Shown here in pieces: positions 8,883 to 17,664 of a DNA stretch of 64,000 nucleotides. The DNA is from Streptomyces sp. NBC_01241 (lineage in GTDB: Bacteria > Actinomycetota > Actinomycetes > Streptomycetales > Streptomycetaceae): contig NZ_CP108494.1 in NCBI RefSeq assembly GCF_041435435.1, positions 4,250,501 through 4,314,500 on the forward strand, written 5' to 3'. Each line of letters begins with the position of its first letter. The stretch's first letter is position 1. A program made the translations under genes and the position numbers. The notes beneath the pieces were generated by a model. The model searched no databases and was not told the DNA's origin. It saw nothing but the letters and a program-made list of their open reading frames with translations.

Positions 8883-9049
8883 TGCCCATCACATCGGGTG
8901 CCATACCTGCACATTGGGATACCGGTCAGATATCAGGTCCGGACTCCGGGCCGATCAGGTAGTGCGCGGCCGGTAGCGTATGCGCGAGCAGCACACCGCC
9001 GGACCACACACCGGTGCGGTCGGGACTGACGGAGAGGGCTGGAACAGTT

Positions 9050-11035
9050 ATGGAAGAGCCGCGTCGCCTCGGCGGCCGGTACGAGCTGGGCTCGGTGCTC
9101 GGCCGTGGTGGCATGGCCGAGGTCTACCTCGCACACGACACCCGGCTCGGCCGCACCGTAGCTGTGAAGACGCTGCGGGCCGACCTGGCCCGCGACCCGT
9201 CCTTCCAGGCCCGGTTCCGCCGTGAGGCCCAGTCCGCCGCCTCGCTCAACCACCCGGCGATCGTCGCGGTCTACGACACCGGCGAGGATTACGTCGACGG
9301 GGTCTCCATCCCGTACATCGTCATGGAGTACGTCGACGGATCGACGCTCAGGGAACTTCTGCACTCCGGCCGCAGGCTGCTGCCCGAGCGCACCCTTGAG
9401 ATGACCGTCGGCATCCTCCAGGCACTGGAGTACTCGCACCGCGCGGGCATCGTCCACCGCGACATCAAGCCGGCGAACGTCATGCTGACGCGCACCGGCC
9501 AGGTCAAGGTCATGGACTTCGGCATCGCCCGCGCCATGGGCGACTCCGGCATGACGATGACCCAGACCTCGGCCGTCATCGGCACCGCCCAGTACCTCTC
9601 CCCGGAGCAGGCCAAGGGCGAGCAGGTCGACGCGCGTTCCGACCTGTACTCGACCGGCTGCCTGCTCTACGAGCTGCTGACGGTCCGGCCGCCGTTCATC
9701 GGGGACTCACCCGTCGCGGTCGCCTACCAGCACGTACGGGAAGAGCCGCAGCCGCCGAGCAACTTCGACCCCGAGATCACGCCCGAGATGGACGCGATCG
9801 TGTTGAAGGCCCTGACCAAGGACCCCGACTACCGCTACCAGTCGGCCGACGAGATGCGCGCCGACATCGAGGCCTGCCTCGACGGCCAGCCGGTCGCCGC
9901 CACCGCGGCGATGGGCGCGCCCGGTTACGGCGGCTACGACGGATACGGCAACGACCAGCCGACCACCGCACTGCGTGCCACGGACCAGAACGGCGCACCC
10001 ACGTCCATGCTGCCCCCGGTCAACCCGGACGACGGCGGCTACGGCTACGACGACCGACCGGACCGCAGGCGCCAGAAGAAGAGCAACATCTCGACGATCC
10101 TGCTGATCGTCGCGGGCGTCCTGGTGCTGATCGGCGCGATCCTGATCGGCCGGCAGCTTTTCAGCGACACCAACAACGACAGCAGCAAGGTCGATGTGCC
10201 GAACATGGTCGGCTTGACCGTGCAGCAGGCAGAGAAACACGCGGAGAACGCCGACGTCGTCCTCAAGGTCGACTCGAACGAACCCTGCGAGGACCAGCCC
10301 AAGGGCAAGATCTGCAGCCAGACCCCGACCACTGCGGACGGCAAGATGGCGAAGAAGGACACCGTCACGGTCGTCGTCTCCACCGGCGCGCCGAAGGTCG
10401 AGGTCCCGGCCGTCGTGGAGAAGACCGAGGCGACCGCCCGTAAGGAGCTTGAGGACAAGGGCTTCACCGTGAACGTCACCGCGGTCGAGTCCGAAATGAC
10501 CGAGGGTACCGTCATCAAGCAGGACCCCGAGGGCGGCGCCAAGGCCGAGAAGAACTCCGAGGTCACGATCACGGTCGCCAAGCAGGCCCTGCTGGAACTC
10601 CCCGACGTTCGCACCCGCACGTACCAGGATGCAGAGGCCCAGCTCAGGGGCATCGGGTTCACAACCATCTCGCGTGTCGACATCGACTCGCCCCAGGCGG
10701 TGGACATCGTGGTCGAGCAGTCCCCCGGAGTCGGCAAGCAGGCCAAGGACGCCCCGATCGTCCTGAAGGTCTCGAAGGGCCCGCCGCAGCCGGAGCAGAC
10801 CACGGTTCCCGACCTGCAGGGCAAGACCCTCGGCGAGACGAAGGACCTGCTGGCCGGGGCGAGCCTGCAGCTCGGCCAGGTGGACGGGCCGAATGACGAC
10901 AACGCCAGAGTCGTCCTCTACCAGCCCCAAGTGGGCCAGCAGGTCGACAAGAACAGCGCGGTCAGCGTCCGGACCGTGCAGGGCGGTGGAGACGGCAACA
11001 TCTTCGGCGGCCCGTCCGGCTCACGCCGGCACTGA
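9050..11035 (+). CDS. pknB: Ser/Thr protein kinase PknB with four PASTA domains
   Basis: A 661-residue transmembrane kinase. The cytoplasmic kinase domain (about residues 12-270) has the glycine loop GRGGMAEVYLA, VAVKTLR, HRDIKPANVML, MDFGIARA and SPEQAKGE. One membrane segment (about 347-371, ISTILLIVAGVLVLIGAIL) leads to four extracellular PASTA repeats that bind muropeptides or lipid II. I chose ATG 9050 (MEEPRRLGGRYEL), preceded by GGAGAGG, over in-frame upstream GTG 9014. It is the last gene of the operon and ends at a strong terminator. Likely targets here are FhaA, FhaB, the pseudokinase and other wall proteins. Confidence 0.97.
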   Translation: MEEPRRLGGRYELGSVLGRGGMAEVYLAHDTRLGRTVAVKTLRADLARDPSFQARFRREAQSAASLNHPAIVAVYDTGEDYVDGVSIPYIVMEYVDGSTLRELLHSGRRLLPERTLEMTVGILQALEYSHRAGIVHRDIKPANVMLTRTGQVKVMDFGIARAMGDSGMTMTQTSAVIGTAQYLSPEQAKGEQVDARSDLYSTGCLLYELLTVRPPFIGDSPVAVAYQHVREEPQPPSNFDPEITPEMDAIVLKALTKDPDYRYQSADEMRADIEACLDGQPVAATAAMGAPGYGGYDGYGNDQPTTALRATDQNGAPTSMLPPVNPDDGGYGYDDRPDRRRQKKSNISTILLIVAGVLVLIGAILIGRQLFSDTNNDSSKVDVPNMVGLTVQQAEKHAENADVVLKVDSNEPCEDQPKGKICSQTPTTADGKMAKKDTVTVVVSTGAPKVEVPAVVEKTEATARKELEDKGFTVNVTAVESEMTEGTVIKQDPEGGAKAEKNSEVTITVAKQALLELPDVRTRTYQDAEAQLRGIGFTTISRVDIDSPQAVDIVVEQSPGVGKQAKDAPIVLKVSKGPPQPEQTTVPDLQGKTLGETKDLLAGASLQLGQVDGPNDDNARVVLYQPQVGQQVDKNSAVSVRTVQGGGDGNIFGGPSGSRRH

Positions 11036-11056
11036 CCCCGAATCGTCCCGACTGCC

Positions 11057-11094
11057 AAAGGGCCCCGGCACCGCAACGGTGACCGGGGCCCTTT
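11057..11094 (+). terminator. Terminator of the fhaA-pknB operon
   Basis: An AAAGGGCCCCGG arm pairs with CCGGGGCCCTTT, with a short inner CACCG/CGGTG helix, 21 bp after the pknB stop. It is a strong, nearly symmetrical hairpin. Confidence 0.85.
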
Positions 11095-11252
11095 GCTATG
11101 CCCTGCCACGACGCCTCCGGCCCGGCATACCGCACATGCAGCCGCAAACCGATCGTGTCTTCATATGTGCTGACTCGTTGGACGGATGGGGTGACGTGGG
11201 GATCAAGCCCCGTTCCCAGCTCGCACCAACATCCGAGACGAGCCGAGAGGGC

Positions 11253-12314
11253 ATGAACGTGATCAACGATGCAGTACTGCTCGTGATCAACGATGCAGTA
11301 CTGCTGGAGTCGAGGTCTCTACGAGCAAGCATCGTGGAGCGAACGGAAGCGCTGGACAGGGTCAAAGTGCTATCCCTGCTGCCGGACGGTATGCATGTCA
11401 CGACTGCGATGGTGGCAGCGTACTTCCAGGTCGGCATCAAAGCGATCGAATCCCTGGTAGTCGACCACCGACAGGAACTGGAAGCCAACGGCTACCGAGT
11501 TTTGACAGGTACAGAACTGACCTCCTTCAAGGAGGTCAGTGGGATTCAGTCCCGGTCAAGAGCCCTCGCGCTCTACTCAAGGCGCACCGTCCTCAACGTC
11601 GCCATGCTCCTCCGGGACAGCGAAGTCGCACGTCAGACACGTACATATCTGCTCGATATGGAGTACGTGGCACGGAATCAGCCTGTGGATAACTCTGTCC
11701 ACAGGGGACCGGAGTCCCTCGACGACCGCATCGACCGACGCATCACCCACATCCTCGGGACGACCGTCGTCCCCATGTTCAACGCCCTCATCGAGGCCTC
11801 CGGTGAGCACCTCAAGGAGCTGATCTCGCTCCGGGACGACGTTGCGAAAGTCGAGCAGAAGCTCTGCAATCACCATCACCGACTGAGGCACCTTGAGCAC
11901 GCCCAGGGCCCGCGCCCGTACACCGGAATCATGGCGTCCATCGACGCCATGAACTGGCGGGAGTTCGAGCACCACGTCGCCGTACTGCTCCGCCGCGACG
12001 GCTGCACGGACGTCGTGGTGCACGGCGGCCCCGGCGACCGAGGCGTGGATGTCACAGCGGTGACCGCGGACGGCCGCAGCATCGTCGTGCAGTGCAAGAG
12101 CTTCGCGCCCTACCGTCCGGTGTGGAGCGGAGAGCTGCAGAAGTTCCTCGGCGCCTCTTTCGTCCAGCACGGGGCCGATGTGGCTCTCTTCGTCGCCACG
12201 ACGTCCTTCACACCCGACGCACGCGCCATCGCCGAGACCTACGGCATCACCCTCGTCGACCGCGCTCACCTCGAAAAGTGGAGCGCCGGAGTACCGCTGC
12301 GGATCCTGAGGTAG
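11253..12314 (+). CDS. DNA-binding / Mrr-like nuclease fusion protein
   Basis: About 353 residues. The N-terminal half has a helix-turn-helix-like region (residues about 30-85, VTTAMVAAYFQVGIKAIESL). A segment RTVLNVAMLLRDSEVARQTR follows and resembles the C-terminal part of phage antirepressor/BRO-type proteins. The C-terminal third is a PD-(D/E)xK restriction-endonuclease fold: NWREFEHHVAVLLRRDG, GDRGVDVTAV (acid about 263) and VVQCKSF (Q-x-K about 279-281), as in Mrr enzymes that cut modified DNA. The start could be ATG 11253 or the better spaced GTG 11259 inside a 24-bp tandem duplication. It stands alone with its own terminator between pknB and the sortases, and its 5' part looks less GC-rich than its neighbours. 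The substrate is unknown. Confidence 0.75.
   Translation: MNVINDAVLLVINDAVLLESRSLRASIVERTEALDRVKVLSLLPDGMHVTTAMVAAYFQVGIKAIESLVVDHRQELEANGYRVLTGTELTSFKEVSGIQSRSRALALYSRRTVLNVAMLLRDSEVARQTRTYLLDMEYVARNQPVDNSVHRGPESLDDRIDRRITHILGTTVVPMFNALIEASGEHLKELISLRDDVAKVEQKLCNHHHRLRHLEHAQGPRPYTGIMASIDAMNWREFEHHVAVLLRRDGCTDVVVHGGPGDRGVDVTAVTADGRSIVVQCKSFAPYRPVWSGELQKFLGASFVQHGADVALFVATTSFTPDARAIAETYGITLVDRAHLEKWSAGVPLRILR
11259..11306 (+). repeat. 24-bp tandem duplication at the start of the nuclease gene
   Basis: The unit beginning GTGATCAACGATGCAGTACT occurs twice (11259-11282 and 11283-11306), differing only in the last base. It encodes V-I-N-D-A-V-L-L twice. Each copy begins with a GTG, so the duplication has doubled the potential start codon. 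Confidence 0.9.
11516..11540. repeat. Perfect inverted repeat inside the nuclease gene
   Basis: ACTGACCTCCTT and its exact complement flank a single central base. The hairpin lies within the coding frame (ELTSFKEVSG) and closely resembles the hairpin at 12388-12414 downstream of the gene. Its right arm contains AAGGAGG. Confidence 0.8.
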
Positions 12315-12334
12315 CCGTCGCAGGGAAGGGAAGC

Positions 12335-12371
12335 GGCCCGAAGTCGCAAAGACTAGTTGCGACTTCGGGCC
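12335..12371 (+). terminator. Terminator of the nuclease gene
   Basis: GGCCCGAAGTCGCAA pairs with TTGCGACTTCGGGCC across a 7-base loop, 21 bp after the nuclease gene stop: a perfect 15-bp stem. Confidence 0.85.
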
Positions 12372-12387
12372 TTCACCATCCTAGAAC

Positions 12388-12414
12388 GACTGAGCTCCTC
12401 GAAGGAGCTCAGTC
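12388..12414. terminator. Hairpin at the sortase gene end
   Basis: GACTGAGCTCCT pairs perfectly with AGGAGCTCAGTC over a 3-base loop. It overlaps the last codons of the leftward sortase gene (stop at 12413-12415). It may end transcription from either side. Its sequence pattern ACTGA-n-CTCCT matches the hairpin inside the nuclease gene. Confidence 0.65.
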
Positions 12415-13147
12415 ACGATTGCCGCAGCTCCGCCGGCTTCGTGCGGTCCTTGTCCACCTTCTCCGTACGCACCAGCTCGCCCCACACGATGTAGCGGTAC
12501 TTCGACGTGTAGACCGGTGTGCAGGTCGTCAGCGTGACGTAGCGGCCGGGCTTCTTCGCGCCCGATCCCTTCGGCACCGCCTGCAGTACATCGACGTTGT
12601 ACTTGGACGTCTCGGGAAGCTCCTTGAAGACCTTGTAGACGTACCAGGTGTCCCTGGTCTCGAAGACGACCGCGTCACCCGTCTTCACCTTGTCGATGTT
12701 GTGGAACTTGGCACCGTGCCCGTCGCGGTGCGCCGCCAGCGTGAAGTTGCCCTTCTTGTCCCAGGGGAGAGCCGACTTCACCGGGTCCGTGTAGTAACCC
12801 GCGATGCCGTTGTTGAGGTTCTCGGTGTCGGTGCCCTTCTTGACGAGCACCTCGCCGTTCTTCATCGACGGAACGTGCAGGAAGCCGATGCCGTCCTTGG
12901 TGTCCAGCGCACCCGGTCCGCCCGCCCAGCGGTCCCGGACAGTGTGGCCCTGCTTGGAGGCCTCGCGGTCGGCGAGCACGTTCGTCCACCAGAGGGAGTA
13001 GACGACGAAGAGACCCAGCACCAGGCCTGCGGTGATCAGCAGTTCGCCGAAGAAACTGACCGCCGTCGCGACGGGATGGCGGTCTCTGCGCCGCGGCGGG
13101 GGCGCGGACTCCCCGATTCGCTCTTCGTGCTCGGTCCTCGCTGCCAC
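12413..13147 (-). CDS. srtE: Class E sortase
   Basis: A 244-residue membrane-bound transpeptidase that would attach surface proteins carrying an LAxTG-type signal to peptidoglycan. The short basic N-terminus is followed by a membrane segment (about residues 30-53) and the sortase barrel. Catalytic residues are His in AAHRDGHG, Cys about 209 in TLTTCTPVYTS and Arg about 218 in YRY. It is the last gene of a leftward operon, 27 bp after the second sortase. S. coelicolor has two tandem class E sortases (SrtE1 and SrtE2) needed for chaplin anchoring and aerial growth; this and the next gene fit that pair. Confidence 0.93.
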   Translation of the reverse strand: MAARTEHEERIGESAPPPRRRDRHPVATAVSFFGELLITAGLVLGLFVVYSLWWTNVLADREASKQGHTVRDRWAGGPGALDTKDGIGFLHVPSMKNGEVLVKKGTDTENLNNGIAGYYTDPVKSALPWDKKGNFTLAAHRDGHGAKFHNIDKVKTGDAVVFETRDTWYVYKVFKELPETSKYNVDVLQAVPKGSGAKKPGRYVTLTTCTPVYTSKYRYIVWGELVRTEKVDKDRTKPAELRQS

Positions 13148-13174
13148 CGCACCCGTCCCTGTCGTGATGATGTT

Positions 13175-14583
<1,409 letters not shown>

Positions 14584-14587
<4 letters not shown>

Positions 14588-15222
14588 GCGACGGCCTTGC
14601 CCACCACCGGCGCGAGCCCCGCCGACCTCGCGACGGCTCCTGTGTCGCCGCACTGCGCCAGCCAGTTGGCCAGCATCAGATGGCCGTGCTCGGTCAGCAC
14701 CGACTCCGGGTGGAACTGCACACCCTCCACCGCCAGTTCCCGGTGGCGCAGCCCCATGATGATGCCGTCGGCCGTGCGCGCGGTCACCTCCAGCTCCGCC
14801 GGCACCGTGTCGGGTTCGGCGGCGAGCGAGTGGTAGCGGGTCGCGGTGAAGGGGGACGGCAGGCCGGTGAAGACCCCGGTGCCCTCATGGGTCACCAGCG
14901 AGGTCTTGCCGTGCAGCAGCTCCGGGGCGCGGTCCACCACACCGCCGTACGCCACGGCCATCGACTGCATCCCGAGGCAGACCCCGAAGACCGGGACGCC
15001 CGTGGCCGCGCAGTGGCGGACCATCTCCACGCAGACACCCGCCTGCTCCGGGGTGCCGGGGCCGGGCGACAGCAGCACCCCGTCGAAGCCGTCCTGGGCG
15101 TGTGCCGTGGTCACCTCGTCGTTGCGCAGCACTTCGCACTCGGCGCCGAGCTGGTAGAGGTACTGGACGAGGTTGAAGACGAAGCTGTCGTAGTTGTCCA
15201 CGACGAGGATGCGGGCACTCAC
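14584..15222 (-). CDS. pabA: Class I glutamine amidotransferase (PabA/TrpG type)
   Basis: A 212-residue glutaminase subunit of aminodeoxychorismate or anthranilate synthase. The nucleophile Cys82 lies in FGVCLGMQS. The oxyanion region is LSPGPGTPEQAG, and the second catalytic pair, His171 and Glu173, is in QFHPESV. The start is GTG 15222 (VSARILVVDNYDSF), overlapping the stop of the small membrane protein as GTGA. The synthase large subunit is not in the window. Which of the two pathways it serves cannot be settled by sequence alone. Its place inside a sortase operon is conserved synteny in Streptomyces as far as I know, without an obvious functional link. Confidence 0.9.
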
Positions 15223-15401
15223 TGGCCGCCCCCCGTTCCGGTCGAGCCGTCCACCGTCACATCGCCGAACGGAAGCAGCGGCTCCGCCCACGGGAAGACG
15301 TATTGGAAAAGCGCGTAGACGACAGCCAGCGCCAGCACGAGCGAGATGAGCGCACGCACCCATGCGTTGCCCGGCAGATGCCGCCAGATCCAGCCGTACA
15401 T
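15219..15401 (-). CDS. Small membrane protein, unknown function
   Basis: A 60-residue protein starting with ATG (MYGWIWRHLPGNAWVRAL) with one central membrane helix (about residues 17-37, ALISLVLALAVVYALFQYVF). A Gly-rich tail of about 20 residues is probably outside the cell. Its stop overlaps the amidotransferase start, so it is part of the sortase operon. No known domain is visible. Confidence 0.8.
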   Translation of the reverse strand: MYGWIWRHLPGNAWVRALISLVLALAVVYALFQYVFPWAEPLLPFGDVTVDGSTGTGGGQ

Positions 15402-15457
15402 GCTGTCCCCTCCATTCGGTACGGGACCAGACTAAAGGGCCGGGGCACGAGCGTGGG

Positions 15458-16174
15458 TCAGCTGTGGAAAGCCGCCGGCCTGCCGTCGCTCACGGGCTGG
15501 GTCGCGTCGAGGTGCGCCCAGGCGATCAGCCGGTGGCTGCTGCCCCACTCGGGGTCGCAGGTGGTCAGCGTCAGATAGCGGCCGGGCCCGTCGAAACCGG
15601 ACTTGCGGGGTACGGGATCGATGACCCCGATGTCGCTCGGCACCGTCCGGTAGGGCTTCTTGTCGATGCGGTACGTGAACCACGTCGTCCCGTCCGTCAG
15701 CAGCACCGCGTCGCCCGGGCGCAGCTTCGGGAAGTCCTTGAACGGGTCCCCGTACGTGCGACGGTGTCCGGCCACGGCGAAGTTGCCCGTCGCGCCGAGG
15801 CGAGCGGTCCCGCGGTAGTGGCCGAGCCCCTTCTGCAAGGTCCTGACCTCGGTGTTCTCCAGGACGGGCCACTCCCAGCCCTTGCCGAAGCGGGGGATGT
15901 ACAGCATCGCGAACGGCTTGCCGTCGCGGTACGCCGCGGGGGCGGGCTGCGCCGACGGTGTCGGGGAGGTGCCCGGCGCCGGGGACGCGCCCGGCGCGGG
16001 GGCGGACACCGCGCCCCGCGCCCACTGGTTCTGCAGGGTGTCGATCTGTCCCTCGGTCGCGTCGGCGGCCTTCACGCCGGTCCAGAACAGCACGTACACC
16101 ACAAAGAGCACAATCAGGGCACCGACGGTGATGCAGAGTTCGCTGAACGTCCTCACGATCAGTCGCACCGACAC
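15458..16174 (-). CDS. Class E sortase (third copy)
   Basis: A 238-residue sortase starting at GTG 16174 with GGAGG 8 bp upstream. It has an N-terminal membrane segment (about residues 12-34, ELCITVGALIVLFVVYVLFW), an Ala/Pro/Ser linker (about 55-80) and the catalytic barrel. The motifs are AGHRRTYGDPFK, Cys about 206 in TLTTCDPEWGSSHR and Arg about 215. The flank TTCDPEWGSSH differs from TTCTPxxTSxY in the other two copies, so it may have another substrate range. It lies 26 bp after the DUF881 gene in the same leftward operon. Confidence 0.9.
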   Translation of the reverse strand: MSVRLIVRTFSELCITVGALIVLFVVYVLFWTGVKAADATEGQIDTLQNQWARGAVSAPAPGASPAPGTSPTPSAQPAPAAYRDGKPFAMLYIPRFGKGWEWPVLENTEVRTLQKGLGHYRGTARLGATGNFAVAGHRRTYGDPFKDFPKLRPGDAVLLTDGTTWFTYRIDKKPYRTVPSDIGVIDPVPRKSGFDGPGRYLTLTTCDPEWGSSHRLIAWAHLDATQPVSDGRPAAFHS

Positions 16175-16200
16175 CGCGTCGGCCTCCCCACAGCTGCTCG

Positions 16201-16968
16201 CTACTTCGACGGCTCCGCATAGTGGAGATCCACTGTGCCCGAGTAGCCGGGAAGAGTCACCGCCTCGTGCTCGTCGACTTTCCAGCCGAGCCCATATGCC
16301 TTCACGTACAGCAGGTAGTTGCTGATCGCCTGGGAGTCGTCGAGGGCCTGCTTGAGCGCGGCCGGGTCACCCACTGCGGTGATCTTGTACGGCGGGGAGT
16401 AGACACGGCCCTGGAGGATCAGGGTGTTGCCGACGCAGCGGACCGCGCTGGTGGAGATGAGCCGCTGGTCCATGACCTGGATGCCCTGGGCACCGCCCTG
16501 CCAGAGGGCGTTGACGACCGCCTGCAGGTCCTGCTGGTGAATGACCAGGTCGTTGGGTTGCGGGTCGGGGTAGCCGGGGTTCGCGGTGGCGCCCAGCGGT
16601 GCATCATTGAGTGTGACGGACACGGACCGGCCGGAGAGCTCTGTGGTGCCCGCGGCACGCGCGAGCTCCTTGAGCCGGGCGTCCTCCGCCTCGGTGCTGC
16701 CGCGGTCGCGCCGCACGAGGGCGTCGATGTCCCCGCGCGCGGTGGCATTGGTCTCGTCCAGGTGGGCGTTCTTGCCGCTGCGCTGCTGGATGAGGTCGGA
16801 GAGCTTCAGCAGCGAAGAGTCCGTGCGGATGTTGGTGCCCTTGGCCGTGTTGGCGCTGGTGACGAAGATCAGTCCGGCAAGGGCGAAGACAGCGGCGGTG
16901 AGCACCCGGACCGGGTGCCGGAAGGTGCGCCGGACCGGTCCTCGGGAGGAGTCGGCAGAATTGCTCAA
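16201..16968 (-). CDS. DUF881 family membrane-anchored protein
   Basis: A 255-residue protein with one N-terminal membrane segment (about residues 21-40, VRVLTAAVFALAGLIFVTSA) and an extracytoplasmic DUF881 domain. The domain has a helical region (LSDLIQQRSGKNAHLDETNA) and conserved stretches (NDAPLG, GYPDPQPNDLVIHQQDLQAVV, NALWQGGAQGIQVMDQRL, CVGNTLILQGRVYSPPYKI). DUF881 proteins are common beside division and sortase genes in actinobacteria; the biochemical role is not known. It is probably the first gene of the sortase operon and is divergent from crgA across 140 bp. Confidence 0.9.
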   Translation of the reverse strand: MSNSADSSRGPVRRTFRHPVRVLTAAVFALAGLIFVTSANTAKGTNIRTDSSLLKLSDLIQQRSGKNAHLDETNATARGDIDALVRRDRGSTEAEDARLKELARAAGTTELSGRSVSVTLNDAPLGATANPGYPDPQPNDLVIHQQDLQAVVNALWQGGAQGIQVMDQRLISTSAVRCVGNTLILQGRVYSPPYKITAVGDPAALKQALDDSQAISNYLLYVKAYGLGWKVDEHEAVTLPGYSGTVDLHYAEPSK

Positions 16969-17108
16969 CGTACCCTTATCTCCTTCGGCGCCGCGGAAGC
17001 ACTACGCTAACGGACGCCCGGGGGAGGCAGCATTCCCCCTCGCGCCCCGCCCGGCGCCAGCCACAGTTCCCTGCGCGGTAACGCAGCGCATCGACAGGAG
17101 AGTTCCTC

Positions 17109-17363
17109 GTGCCGAAGTCACGTATCCGCAAGAAGGCCGACTTCACGCCCCCTCCGGCGAAGCAGGCAACCAACATTAAGCTGACCAGCCGCAGCTGGGT
17201 GGCGCCGGTGATGCTGGCGCTCTTCCTGATCGGTCTGGCCTGGATCGTCGTTTTCTATGTGACCGACGGCGATCTGCCGATCAAGTCGCTGGGGAACTGG
17301 AACATCGTCGTCGGCTTCGGCTTCATCGCCGGCGGCTTCGGTGTCTCCACGCAGTGGAAGTAG
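17109..17363 (+). CDS. crgA: Cell division regulator CrgA
   Basis: An 84-residue membrane protein. A basic N-terminus (MPKSRIRKKADFTPP) leads to two membrane helices (about residues 31-51, VAPVMLALFLIGLAWIVVFY, and about 62-80, NIVVGFGFIAGGFGV), as in all CrgA proteins. In S. coelicolor CrgA restrains FtsZ ring formation and times sporulation septation; in mycobacteria it bridges divisome proteins. The start is GTG 17109 with AGGAGAG upstream. It is monocistronic and followed by a 300-bp gap rich in DnaA boxes. Confidence 0.96.
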   Translation: MPKSRIRKKADFTPPPAKQATNIKLTSRSWVAPVMLALFLIGLAWIVVFYVTDGDLPIKSLGNWNIVVGFGFIAGGFGVSTQWK

Positions 17364-17419
17364 TGCCGCAGGGCGCCTGATCCCACAGCGGGGTCCGGTT
17401 CCGCAACCCTTGCCCCGAG

Positions 17420-17620
17420 TTACCCACAGCGTTATCCACAGGCGGGGGAAAAGGTCAGACGATCTGTGGATAACCCCTTGGCTGTTGACGCCGATGTGAC
17501 TGCAGCCTCCCTCATCGAGGGATGGCACGCCCCTTGTCCCTGCTGGAAAAACCCAGCTCAGCGACAAGGGGCACAGTTGTTCCCACGGAATGCACAAGAT
17601 CCGGCACGCGCTGTGGACAA
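17420..17620. promoter_or_regulatory. Cluster of DnaA boxes downstream of crgA
   Basis: Within the 301-bp gap between the convergent crgA and rhomboid genes are TTACCCACA (17420-17428), TTATCCACA (17432-17440), TGTGGATAA (17465-17473, opposite strand) and TGTGGACAA (17612-17620, opposite strand). The last three match DnaA-box consensus perfectly. An inverted repeat GCCCCTTGTC / GACAAGGGGC (17529-17538 and 17563-17572) lies between them and may also end transcription. From memory, a DnaA-box cluster near oriC of S. coelicolor affects replication control; whether it is this locus I cannot verify. Confidence 0.75.
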
Positions 17621-17664
17621 CTGACCGGGGGAACGTCCAGGGAGCGCCAGGGAACGGCGTCCGC

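Noticed and set aside
11253..12314. Full restriction-modification system
   Set aside because: No methyltransferase or specificity gene is adjacent; the protein resembles stand-alone Mrr-type nucleases.
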